Of a stretch of 13,102 nt of DNA, positions 1 through 8,800 are shown piece after piece. The position numbers and the translations under genes were made by a program. The DNA lies in contig JAMOOT010000104.1 in NCBI GenBank assembly GCA_027065215.1, positions 1 through 13,102 of the forward strand, read 5' to 3'. The notes under the pieces were generated by a model that was not told where the DNA came from, did no database searches, and saw nothing but the letters and a program-made list of their open reading frames with translations. Every line of letters starts with the position of its first letter. Positions within the stretch are counted from its first letter, which is position 1. The stretch comes from Candidatus Omnitrophota bacterium (GTDB lineage: Bacteria > Omnitrophota > Gorgyraeia > S143-82).

Positions 1-128
1 AGAAACACTACAGAACAGGTAGTCAATAACTTGTGTATTTCTTTTGTCTTATCTATGTACAAATATCTCTTCTCATCTGTCCGTAACTTCTTAAAATCTT
101 GTATCCCTATCGGCATCAATTTATTCAT
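1..128 (-). CDS. AAA-ATPase-like / DUF1703 family protein, N-terminal fragment (3' end outside window)
   Basis: The visible N-terminus reads MNKLMPIGIQDFKKL, then a short charged stretch and YLYIDKTKEIHKLL, and remains open to the window edge. The pattern PIGIxDFxKLR...YxYxDKT is the typical opening of the AAA-ATPase_like (PF09820) plus PD-(D/E)XK nuclease (DUF1703, PF08011) family. In full-length members a SRPRRFGKS-type P-loop follows shortly after, but it would lie beyond base 1. The start is well supported: GGAGG at 134-138 sits 5 nt before the ATG at 126-128. Full members usually run 500-600 residues and often occur as many paralogous copies per genome; their function is not firmly known. 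The gene lies 65 nt after the membrane-protein trio on the same strand and may or may not share its transcript. Only 42 complete codons are visible, so the family call rests on this short but characteristic stretch. Confidence 0.8.
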   Translation of the reverse strand, partial: MNKLMPIGIQDFKKLRTDEKRYLYIDKTKEIHKLLTTCSVVF

Positions 129-133
129 ATATG

Positions 134-138
134 CCTCC
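134..138 (-). promoter_or_regulatory. Shine-Dalgarno site of the AAA-ATPase-like gene
   Basis: On the minus strand GGAGG is followed by a 5-nt spacer and ATG. It fixes the start at 126-128, in preference to the in-frame ATG four codons further in. Confidence 0.75.
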
Positions 139-193
139 TACATCAAGATTATCCTACCACGTAGATATATTTTCATAAAAACCATTCCTAACT

Positions 194-736
194 TCAACAA
201 AATACAGATATAAACAATCCAAGATAAAGTAATATCAGCTCAAGAAAAGAGACCTCTGTCTCGCGCATCACCATCCAATATAAAGAGAATAGGTATCCAA
301 ATAAGTATAAAGAAACCATAAGTACACCCGTAGCCAAGATGTGGCCATTGGTATAGGCCAACCCAATCGGAAGGGATAAGGCTAATATAATCGTTGCTGA
401 TCCAATATCTTGGATCCTCCTCAACGCCATACCACACCAAACTCCAGTAAGAGGTAAAATCACAAATGGAACATCTGTCCCTAACAGCACATCTGAAACC
501 GAAATTGCCCTGCCTTCTAAAACATAAAACACAACCCCCGGCCAAAGGAGTAAAGCCAAATCGACTATGTTTACCCCCCTTGCTAATACCCATATCGACA
601 AAAGCAAAATTACCACATTGAGAAAACCTATATGCCATGACACCACAAATGAAGAAAAAAATAATAACATCCCCGACAAACCAAAAAGGCACTCTAATAC
701 AACAAAAAATCTATTATTATCTAATCGAACTGACAT
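194..736 (-). CDS. Unrecognised multi-pass membrane protein (180 aa), last of a trio
   Basis: I do not recognise this family. The protein is almost entirely hydrophobic, with about six or seven likely membrane segments at roughly residues 11-33, 36-53, 57-75, 84-102, 110-126, 128-150 and 160-179. Short charged loops include ARGVN, ALRRIQD and MRETE. No signal peptide, nucleotide-binding motif or catalytic signature is visible. The ATG at 734-736 overlaps the end of the preceding membrane-protein gene by 20 nt, and a GGAGTG ribosome-binding site lies about 7 nt upstream, so coupled translation is likely. It ends 65 nt before the AAA-ATPase-like gene. Being last in the trehalose operon, it might act in transport or membrane assembly linked to trehalose, but this is only context. 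A longish ORF in another frame of the same region is judged a shadow. Confidence 0.72.
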   Translation of the reverse strand: MSVRLDNNRFFVVLECLFGLSGMLLFFSSFVVSWHIGFLNVVILLLSIWVLARGVNIVDLALLLWPGVVFYVLEGRAISVSDVLLGTDVPFVILPLTGVWCGMALRRIQDIGSATIILALSLPIGLAYTNGHILATGVLMVSLYLFGYLFSLYWMVMRETEVSFLELILLYLGLFISVFC

Positions 737-1721
737 ACCAAATCACTCCACTTATTCCAATCACAAACCATAACCTTACCCAATACCACCGCAGACAATT
801 CCAAACCATTCTTAGCCCCACTCCATATCTAATAAGTAATTCCCTTACTTTTTCAGTAGAAAGCAGATCGCACCGCAAAATACGCGAGGCAACATAACTG
901 ATATAGATCTTCGGGCCCCAACCTAATACTGGTAAAGAATTTAAATTGAGCATTAAATTCCACCATATCTCTTGCCAAGAGAATAACATTATCAATGCCA
1001 AGATCTCTCCCACACGCAACTTTCCTAATACCCAAACAATTGGAAAATATCTCCCTTCCAACATCAAAAGAGAAACTATCAAACCAATAATCACTCCAGA
1101 GGATATAATAACTGCCAACCAACTAACCGGTATCCTTTCGTTTTCCTTATCTATCTTATCTGAGAGAAATAGAGGGAAAAGGACAAACAACAGAATTAAC
1201 TTCTCCCCTCCGAAGTAAATCGATAACACGCGCAAGGTATTCAAGAAGAGATACTCATTCCATTGCCGATGAGGAGATGACAAAACTTTATAGACCGAAA
1301 AAAGTATTAAAAACCAAATTAAAGGCAAACACATTTCTTTCTCCACACCCTGAACAAAGATTCCCGAATGGATCATAACCAAAGACCACCATCCAGAAAA
1401 TAATCGAGCATACCGAGAATTCTTTTCCTCAGTCCAAATAAGTAAATCTAAAACTCCCAGTATAGATATCCCCAACCACCCTCCATACCAAACAAATACA
1501 AACAGCAATATCAGAAATAACCAACGCCTTACATTAGAAGAAAGCAAGAAAACAGAACCAAAACCCAATAATGGGATTGCCCTGACATCTTTCATCAATG
1601 CAACCACAAGGCAAGAAAGAATAAACAGCAAGATATACTGCTTTGTAATTCGGCGAGAAATAATATCCATTACCAATACGAGCAATAAAAATCCCGCTAA
1701 AGTCCAAATAACCTCTTTCAT
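717..1721 (-). CDS. Unrecognised large multi-pass membrane protein (334 aa), middle of the trio
   Basis: The family is not recognised. About ten to twelve hydrophobic segments are spread along the chain, for example near residues 4-21, 29-42, 47-61, 66-82, 108-125, 131-147, 170-186, 199-220, 226-246 and 316-330. Charged loops include SDKIDKENER and the stretch from LLSTEKVRELLIR onward, and the protein is rich in Trp. The frame is open to a TTG at 1736. I prefer the ATG at 1719-1721 because it overlaps the upstream stop codon as ATGA and has GGTGG 5 nt before it, the same arrangement as the other junctions of this operon. The longer TTG/GTG starts would add only five residues (LVVVE). A polytopic transporter, polymerase-like enzyme or assembly factor are all possible; nothing in the sequence decides between them. 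Confidence 0.74.
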   Translation of the reverse strand: MKEVIWTLAGFLLLVLVMDIISRRITKQYILLFILSCLVVALMKDVRAIPLLGFGSVFLLSSNVRRWLFLILLFVFVWYGGWLGISILGVLDLLIWTEEKNSRYARLFSGWWSLVMIHSGIFVQGVEKEMCLPLIWFLILFSVYKVLSSPHRQWNEYLFLNTLRVLSIYFGGEKLILLFVLFPLFLSDKIDKENERIPVSWLAVIISSGVIIGLIVSLLMLEGRYFPIVWVLGKLRVGEILALIMLFSWQEIWWNLMLNLNSLPVLGWGPKIYISYVASRILRCDLLSTEKVRELLIRYGVGLRMVWNCLRWYWVRLWFVIGISGVIWYVSSIR

Positions 1722-2362
1722 TTCAACCACCACCAATAAAACCCAAGCAAAGCCATTGCTAACTCAGGCCAGGTCATACCCAATAACCAAAGTGCAAAAA
1801 GCACTAATCCCAATAATGCCCAATAAACTCCCCCCACTGATAAGAGTAAGATTAACCCTGCCCAAAACAGTTCTCTAACCCCTTGCCTATAGACCAAGAG
1901 ACCAACTGCAAACAGAATAAGGCCCACAGGCACATAAACACCCGCCTGCATAACACGAAACAAGACATAAAGCAAGAACAAAGGGACTGGGAGAACACAC
2001 ACTCCAGGCCGAATATCTATTGAACTAAATAAAAGAATGGAAGACAACAGTGCAACTATAAAACCATGATCTACCATCTGTAAGGACCTTGGGCTCTGGG
2101 CAACAAGAATTGTATAAAACCTTATCACAAACAAAATCAATAAGATAGAAGCCAAGATAGTCCCAATTCCATCGCGTGGTAAAACTCTTCTCAATCTTAC
2201 CAAATAAAGGATTAATAATAAAAGCGATACAAGGAGTTGCGGAAAAAGATATGGGCACAACGATAAAAGGCCAAATAGATACTCTAATCTGCGAAACCGT
2301 GCTGATAACAACAACGATAGACCTGCTAATGCAATAGAAAGCCCATCAACTACTACCATCAT
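1718..2362 (-). CDS. Unrecognised multi-pass membrane protein (214 aa), first of the trio
   Basis: I cannot assign this protein to a family. It has about seven or eight hydrophobic segments (near residues 6-21, 28-36, 40-55, 66-86, 99-116, 120-137, 142-157 and 164-196) separated by short basic loops such as ARFRR, RLRRVLPRD and YRQGVRE. It ends in an aromatic tail, GFYWWWLK. The first ATG (2360-2362) overlaps the TreT stop codon as ATGA. A second ATG follows immediately, and the GGAGG ribosome-binding site ends directly before the first ATG, so the second ATG (3-nt spacing) may be the working start; the difference is one residue. It follows the trehalose enzymes without a gap, so coupled expression is expected. 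It does not show the features of a small mechanosensitive channel (MscS), which would be the analogous neighbour in Thermoproteus. Confidence 0.74.
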   Translation of the reverse strand: MMVVVDGLSIALAGLSLLLSARFRRLEYLFGLLSLCPYLFPQLLVSLLLLILYLVRLRRVLPRDGIGTILASILLILFVIRFYTILVAQSPRSLQMVDHGFIVALLSSILLFSSIDIRPGVCVLPVPLFLLYVLFRVMQAGVYVPVGLILFAVGLLVYRQGVRELFWAGLILLLSVGGVYWALLGLVLFALWLLGMTWPELAMALLGFYWWWLK

Positions 2363-3582
2363 CCTCCACGAGAATTGAGCATCTCATCCATCATATTTAG
2401 GTAGTCAATAATTAAACGCGTAATAAGAAATCTTTCCCTTACTACCTCTTTACCTCTTTTCCCTAACTCCCGTCCCATATCTGGATTCTTAATCAAATCT
2501 ATTATCCTACGGGCAAAGGTCTCATGATCAGTGGGCTCTACCAAAAAACCTGTCTGACCATCTGTAATTTGCAGAGGGATCCCACCCACTCGCGAGGCAA
2601 CAACTGGTTTTTCCTTCCATAAGGCTTCGGTAACTGTCAACCCAAAACCTTCTTTGAGGGATTTCTGTACTACCACTGTAGCAACCCTTTGTAACACATT
2701 TACTAACATATGATTTTCTACCGTAATTAATATAACATCTTTGTTATCAATGTGATTCTTTGCTCGACTAATTACCTTTTGATATATTTGCCAACCCTCA
2801 GGGTCGTCTGTGGCCATAGAACCGCAAAGTATGAGGCGACAATCTATCTCCTGTCTTACTCTCTCATAGACATCTAACACACCCAAGGGATCTTTCCACT
2901 TATCGAATCGAGAGATCTGCAAGAGAATTGGTTTATCAGATGGTATTTTGAATTTCCTCAGGTGGGATTCAATTATTGATTCGTCTAACTCCCTATTCTT
3001 AGGAGAAAGAGGATCTATTACTGGGAAAAATATTCTCTGCTCTACTGGGAGATCATGTTTCTTGTATTGTTCACTTGAGACAATTACTTCTTCATATCTT
3101 ATGATAAACCTCTTCAAAAAATCCCAAAGTATCGGATTAGGATTTGACAAGTCCACATGGCAACGCCAAACCCAAGGCTCCCTTTTATGATAAAACTTTA
3201 CTAACGGAAGCGGCTGAGGGTCATGGATTACAACCATATCATGATCAATATGCGTATATGTGGAAAAATCTTCATTGGTTTGTAAGTATAACTTCTTCTT
3301 ATTTTTACTCAGGTTTATCTCATCTCCCTGCAGTGCGTTATGAAATTTTTTAGTAATCTCAAAAAAATCCGGGCTCCCTTTTAATATCCTCCAACCAGCA
3401 TCTATGCCAATATCGTTTAATAATGGGACAAGGGAGCTCAACATCTCCGCTACCCCTCCACCGTAATAGGTCGAATTTATATGAACCATAGAACGGTTGT
3501 ATAGTCTGGCGGCCAATCTATAAATAGAAACTATTACTTCCTCTCCCACGATGTCCACATAATCTACTACGCTTGTTCTCAT
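2359..3582 (-). CDS. treT: TreT-like trehalose synthase (GT4 family glycosyltransferase)
   Basis: This 407-residue protein resembles archaeal and thermophile trehalose glycosyltransferring synthase, which makes trehalose from NDP-glucose and free glucose, reversibly in some species. It would act in the cytoplasm. Residues MVHINSTYYGGGVAEML (32-48) form the N-terminal glycine-rich loop of the family. They are followed by FHNALQG (80-86), IHDPQPLPL (119-127) and WVWRCHVDLS (137-146), all close to my memory of Pyrococcus and Thermococcus TreT. The C-terminal Rossmann domain has ISRFDKWKDP (223-232) and the GT4 EGFGLTVTEALWKEKPVVA motif (311-329), including the E-x7-E pair (E311, E319). Length matches the family. 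The ATG overlaps the TPS/TPP stop codon as ATGA, with GGGAGG inside the end of that gene as ribosome-binding site. A trehalose phosphorylase-type activity is the main alternative. Confidence 0.88.
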   Translation of the reverse strand: MRTSVVDYVDIVGEEVIVSIYRLAARLYNRSMVHINSTYYGGGVAEMLSSLVPLLNDIGIDAGWRILKGSPDFFEITKKFHNALQGDEINLSKNKKKLYLQTNEDFSTYTHIDHDMVVIHDPQPLPLVKFYHKREPWVWRCHVDLSNPNPILWDFLKRFIIRYEEVIVSSEQYKKHDLPVEQRIFFPVIDPLSPKNRELDESIIESHLRKFKIPSDKPILLQISRFDKWKDPLGVLDVYERVRQEIDCRLILCGSMATDDPEGWQIYQKVISRAKNHIDNKDVILITVENHMLVNVLQRVATVVVQKSLKEGFGLTVTEALWKEKPVVASRVGGIPLQITDGQTGFLVEPTDHETFARRIIDLIKNPDMGRELGKRGKEVVRERFLITRLIIDYLNMMDEMLNSRGG

Positions 3583-5771
3583 AGCGCCCCTCCCAACTTT
3601 TTAAGCAAATTTCTAACTTCATCTGGATCATCTAATCTATACTTAGCCTTAGAGATACCAAACCCTACCTTTATAGAATAGGCCTCCTGCGGAACGACCT
3701 CAAACATATCTTCATCTGTCCAATCGTCACCTATCACCAGTATAAAATCATAATCAGCCTTAGCCAACCAGTGCAGTATTGCACGACCTTTGTTAATACT
3801 TGTATTTTTAACCTCCAAAACTTTGTTACCCTCTAAAACCCCAATTTTCAAATTAGCAATTAATTGCAGAAGTGCATCTTTTAATTCTCTCGCCCTAACT
3901 GTAGCCAATATTGGATCGCACCTTCGATAATGCCACACCAAAGAAAACTCTTTCTCTTCTACAAAAGAACCCGGTGTTCGATCAGTATAAAGATCCAGAA
4001 TCGGACGCACCTTTTCTTTCCACTCATTGTCAAACAACTCAATCATTGCCCATTCTTCGTCGACTTCTTTTATCCAGATACCGTGTTCAGCAATAATATT
4101 TATACGAAGTTCTCCAAGCCAATTCTGTAACGTATACGGATCCCGACCACTAACTATTACTACATCATTCTTTTCATCTCCTATTAATCTCTGCAATATC
4201 TTTATAAGTTCCTCATCTGGTTTGGCCTTCTCTGGTTTGTCTTTGAACCCAACTAATGTTCCATCGTAATCAAGAAATAATACCCTACGTTTTGCCTTTT
4301 TATAATCCTCATGGAGTTTTTTCTCCTCTTCCCCGATTAATTTCTTACCTGAAAATACCATCTGCTTTTCCTTTGTATAACGCAGCCTTTCCACAAAATC
4401 ATTTGCCCACCTCACCACATCATAACGCTCCAACCTTTGCTGCATAGCAATCATCCTCTCGGCTTTCTCCCCCAAAGACATCTCCAATGCCTGCTGTATT
4501 GCCTTAGCAACTTGTCCCTTATCCAAGGGATTGACAATTATCGCCTCACCCATTTCTCTGGCCGCTCCTGCCAATTCTCCCAATATAATTACCCCATCTC
4601 CGTTTATCTTACTTGCGACATATTCCTTTGCAACTAAATTCATTCCATCACGCAAAGGAGTAATCAGGGCCACATCTCCTACTGCATACAGTGCCGAAAG
4701 GACCTCTTTTGGTACTGCCCGATAAAGGTACCATATAGGGATCCAACCAATCGTACCATACTTTCCATTGATGCGTCCCACCATTTCATCCAACTCACGC
4801 TTCAATTGAGCATAACGTTCTACACCAATTCGGGAAGGAACTACTAATAAAATGAATGTTACCTTTCCTCTCCAATCAGGATATCTGTTCAAAAAACATT
4901 CAAATGCAACTAATCTTTGCAATATTCCCTTGGTATAGTCCAGCCTATCCACAGATATGATCACCTTATTATCCTTAACTCTCTGTTTTATTTTCTCAAT
5001 TTCTTTCTTAACTTCAGGGGAAGAAACTGCATCGCGAAAGCTTTTATAATCGATACCCATAGGAAAGACATCTGCCTGAATCATTCGACGTTCAGTCAAT
5101 ACCTGATTAAAAGAATTCTCATAGCCAAGAATCCGCCGAACACTACTTAAAAAATGGCCAACGTAATCAGCGGTGTGAAACCCGACTAAATCTGCGCCCA
5201 ATAATCCTCGCAAGACCTCATCTCGCCAAGGCATAAGCCTAAATATCTCAGAGGAAGGAAAAGGAATATGTAGGAAAAAACCAATAGAAAGATCCGGAAT
5301 CCTCTTGCGAAGCATCGCAGGAAGCAACATAAGGTGGAAATCGTGAATCCACACAGTATCTCCCGGACGGAGTATATCTTCTAACACGTCTGCAAATAAC
5401 TGGTTACCACGCTTGTATGCATTCCAGAGGGTATCAGAAAAAACAGCATAAGTAGGAAAATAGTGGAAAAGAGGCCATATAGTCTTATTACAAAACCCAT
5501 GATAAAATTGCTCCACTACCGATTGAGGCAAAAAAACCGGAACACAATTCTCTCGTTTGAGATGACGCTTAATATTCTGGGCATCATCCTTTACTTTTTC
5601 AGCAGCAATCCCCGGCCAACCAACCCAAGTACTATTGTATTCTCTGTAAAACGAGGCAAGCCCAGTAGCAAGCCCTCCAACACTTCGCTGATATTGAAGT
5701 TTCCCTCCTTTCCGAGAAAGACTAACAGGTAAGCGGTTGGAAACGATTATTAGTTTGCCTCTACCCTCCAT
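3579..5771 (-). CDS. Bifunctional trehalose-6-phosphate synthase / trehalose-6-phosphate phosphatase (fused OtsA-OtsB)
   Basis: The cytoplasmic enzyme joins a nucleotide-glucose to glucose-6-phosphate and then removes the phosphate, giving trehalose. The GT20 synthase domain covers about residues 5-470: SNRLPVS (11-17, with R13), GGLATGL (32-38), WVGWPG (49-54), HDFHLMLLP (143-151), HIPFPSSE (168-175), the phosphate-binding VDRLDYTKG (274-282, R276 and K281) and PLRDGMNLVAKEY (372-384). After a charged linker, the HAD-type phosphatase covers about 495-725: DYDGTL (501-506, nucleophile D501 and acid D503), SGR (541-543), EHGIW (562-566), N660-K661 and GDDWTDEDMF (681-690). Both sites look intact. 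The 730-residue length fits a synthase-phosphatase fusion. It begins the trehalose operon. No ribosome-binding site precedes the ATG, and a promoter lies just upstream, so the mRNA is probably leaderless. Confidence 0.95.
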   Translation of the reverse strand: MEGRGKLIIVSNRLPVSLSRKGGKLQYQRSVGGLATGLASFYREYNSTWVGWPGIAAEKVKDDAQNIKRHLKRENCVPVFLPQSVVEQFYHGFCNKTIWPLFHYFPTYAVFSDTLWNAYKRGNQLFADVLEDILRPGDTVWIHDFHLMLLPAMLRKRIPDLSIGFFLHIPFPSSEIFRLMPWRDEVLRGLLGADLVGFHTADYVGHFLSSVRRILGYENSFNQVLTERRMIQADVFPMGIDYKSFRDAVSSPEVKKEIEKIKQRVKDNKVIISVDRLDYTKGILQRLVAFECFLNRYPDWRGKVTFILLVVPSRIGVERYAQLKRELDEMVGRINGKYGTIGWIPIWYLYRAVPKEVLSALYAVGDVALITPLRDGMNLVAKEYVASKINGDGVIILGELAGAAREMGEAIIVNPLDKGQVAKAIQQALEMSLGEKAERMIAMQQRLERYDVVRWANDFVERLRYTKEKQMVFSGKKLIGEEEKKLHEDYKKAKRRVLFLDYDGTLVGFKDKPEKAKPDEELIKILQRLIGDEKNDVVIVSGRDPYTLQNWLGELRINIIAEHGIWIKEVDEEWAMIELFDNEWKEKVRPILDLYTDRTPGSFVEEKEFSLVWHYRRCDPILATVRARELKDALLQLIANLKIGVLEGNKVLEVKNTSINKGRAILHWLAKADYDFILVIGDDWTDEDMFEVVPQEAYSIKVGFGISKAKYRLDDPDEVRNLLKKLGGAL

Positions 5772-5778
5772 AAATTAT

Positions 5779-5807
5779 ATTCTAATGCATATTAAAAGAC
5801 ATGCCAA
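5779..5807 (-). promoter_or_regulatory. Sigma-70-like promoter of the trehalose operon, apparently leaderless
   Basis: On the minus strand TTGGCA (5802-5807) and TAGAAT (5779-5784) are separated by 17 nt; each differs from consensus by one base. Counting about 7-8 nt past the -10 box puts the transcription start at or next to the A of the ATG at 5771. This agrees with the lack of a Shine-Dalgarno sequence before that ATG, unlike most of the other genes here. A shifted TATAAT at 5774-5779 has no -35 partner at a proper distance. Confidence 0.6.
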
Positions 5808-5868
5808 GATTTCTTAAACAACCGTATCTTAAAAACAAAACAATGATTTTTATTAAGAAGAAATCCCT

Positions 5869-8800
5869 TCACTTCTTTCCCTCAAGTATGGCCAATGAGT
5901 GCAAAGACAATATCAATCCTCCCTTTTCTTGGTAGTCTTCCTCAAAGCGGAGTATCATGTAATTTCTGTCATACCAAATCAAATCATCCATTGCTTTCCT
6001 AAGTAGATCTATAGCCTCCTCTGTCCTCTCCTTCTCTGCCTTTTCTACCAATAATCTAAATTTTTCTGCCGCATCCCCAAGCACCCATTTATATAGATCT
6101 GGGGCTATCGCGTATACCCTATATCCATGCAACAATGATAAAAATCTAAATACCCGGTCAATAGAACCACTCTCTTTCTTTATCCTCCCCCATCTTGTTA
6201 TAAATTTTTCTCTAACAATTTCACCCGATTTCCAACGAATAAGCCTGGCTATGTTATCCCTAATATTATCCCATTCTGGTATGGTATACTTATTTTCTTT
6301 AGGGACAAGTCTCTTATTCCCATAGAGTTCTCTTAATAGACCTGGAATAGGCCCTTCCTGCCATTTCCCAGAACAAAAATCTCTAATCAACAAAGATCTC
6401 AAAACCATAGGGATCTGAGGTAAATCTTTATATTTAACCCTTATATGCTCCCTTCTCAAAAATCCCACGGAGGTCCCTACGTTATTGTTTACATCATATT
6501 CAAAAACATTTGGTATTTTAAATCCAGCGCGTTTAAGAACTTCTTTATATCCAAATTTAAAATAGATCTCTCTAATGGTCTCAAAACATCGCCTCCTAAA
6601 CAAACCTAATACCAATTCCTCAGAAAACCCATTTATTGGGACAAGTTTCCCTTGTGCCACATCAAAAACAATCAACCCTCTCATAGATGTGATATAGACA
6701 TTGAATGCATGTGAGGGGATATAAACCTGATAACTTTTACCTAAGAGAAAGCCTGCCTCTGACAATCTCTGTAAAATTGCACCTGTCAAAACACTCGTAT
6801 GGCGGCACACTCCTTTTGCATCTATAAGATTCCCAATAAACATTGAGTTATACTTTTCGACCTTTGGATCTCCATACTTTACTCTCGCAGTCACAACATC
6901 ATAAAGGTAGTTAATCAAATAACTCTTAACCCTGCCATCTATCTTTGCCATAATCATCTCCACCTCAGTACGATCCAATCGAATCAATGCGGAAACAAGG
7001 GCAGAAGATTCTTTGTTTGACAGATTAATCCCCTTTATTTCCCTCAACTTATTTACTAATTCTTTGACAACATCTGTATATAATTTCATCAAGGCCTTGT
7101 CATAACCCCAATCAACAATCACATGTTCACCAAACCCTACCACGTATGGGCTGACATCGGGTATGGCAAAGCTATAAAATCGCGATACACCAGGGAATTT
7201 TTGTTTCTTACTAGCATAAGCGCTTTCTTTATACACAATATTTCTCATATACATCGAGGGGGACATACTAGTCCATAGACTCCCATTGCATCCCTTACAC
7301 ACCCTCAACACCACCCGCCCATCCCTGAATAGGATCTCTAATTTTGCCTCTGATAGATCAGAGGTAGTATTGAAATTATCATCCAATAATATCTTATTCC
7401 CCCTTGGCTGCTTTTCTATAGTTACTCTATAAAAACCTACGTCAGAAATAACAATCTTTGAGGAACTGACAAAACTGACAATACCTAATTTATATTTTCC
7501 ATCTTTCACATATTTGAATTGCTTTACACTTCCATATGGCACTACTACCGAATTCGTTTGGATAAATTGACCTATGTGCATAGGCCCCAAAGCAGCGAAC
7601 CGGATGACTCTAATAAAGCCATCCTCTCCCAATTCCAACATCAATTTCGCATCACCAATTGAGTCAACTATCTTCAAATCCTCCCCTAAAAAAACCCGTT
7701 CCGAACGCAATATATCTATTTGATAACCCTCCCTCCACTTCAACACTAATTTATCTCCCTCATAGGTAAGGCTCACTCTTCTGCTCCTTACCCACAATTC
7801 CACCCCTGTTCCCTTTTCTATCAAAAACTCTGTTCCAACAGAAAATTTCCCTTTACCTGGGAGACTATGTTCCACACGCACATAACCAAAGCGTTCAGGA
7901 TAATAGGGTATAAACGCCTTCTTTATCGCTCCTATCAACTCTCCAATATTCAATTTTTTCAACCTATTCTTTCCCAGCCCCTTCTTTCTTATCCATTCTA
8001 TCCTCCCACTTATATGACTAACCCGCATAAGCATCCATCCTCTTTCTTCTTTATCATATACTATCGGTCGATGTGACTGAACTCTCAACACATACCCACT
8101 TTCCCCAGGACAAGTCCATATATACAGATCCCTCTCCCCTCTATAACTCAAAATCTTCTCCATCTCATCTCTGAACTCATTTTCACTTACACCCCTCAAC
8201 CGTATCTCCTCTACCCCATCTATCTTTATACCCTTACAGATATTCTCCTTCTTTCCATAATACCTACTTCGCATCTCTTTATCCAATATCTCCCTCAAAA
8301 TCGGAAGACTCTCCCATGTTACATCATTGATAGGGAGCAACACATCCTTAACTACACCTTCCTCATCATATATAAATCCTGGCCCTATTCCATTCTGGTC
8401 TATCTTGACAATTGAGGCATCAAGACTCAAAACACAACTCTTACCTTCTTCATATGGAGAGACTACTATATCTCCATTCTTATCCCTATCTATAACAAAA
8501 TAACTATCCTCCTTCACTTCACCATTCAGTGCAGAGATAATCTCATTCAAACTGTCCTCTCTAAATCTTACTTTCCCTCTCTCAGTAGACACCACTTCTT
8601 CAGACTCACTGCCACCTTCACTTACAAATCCCTCGCCCTTTTTTCCATAAAAAACTATCTCTGGCCTCTCTCCCTCAAATCTAATCAACCCACAACCTCG
8701 AATACTAACATAACGATCTACTTTACCCCTACCACTTACCAGATCTTTCACACTCATCCTCTCACTCACTCTTATAAGTGCTCCCTCTGCCAAGATTAAA

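Noticed and set aside
138..185. 15-codon minus-strand mini-ORF ending just before the ribosome-binding site of the AAA-ATPase-like gene
   Set aside because: It is too short to judge, and the AGGA before its first ATG has no spacing. A leader peptide cannot be excluded but is not supported.
240..692. 150-codon open frame on the minus strand inside the last membrane-protein gene
   Set aside because: It overlaps the 180-residue gene in another frame, lacks the hydrophobic regularity and the overlap-coupled start, and looks like a shadow.
194..2362. Membrane trio as an MscS channel or as complex I / Mrp antiporter subunits
   Set aside because: No MscS beta-domain, no conserved Lys/Glu antiporter motifs and no GIPP-type loops were seen, so the proteins are left unassigned.
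5815..5866. AT-rich fold after the giant gene as terminator
   Set aside because: Only a weak imperfect AT stem (CTTAA...TTAAG) can be drawn and there is no GC-rich stem, so read-through into the trehalose operon remains possible.
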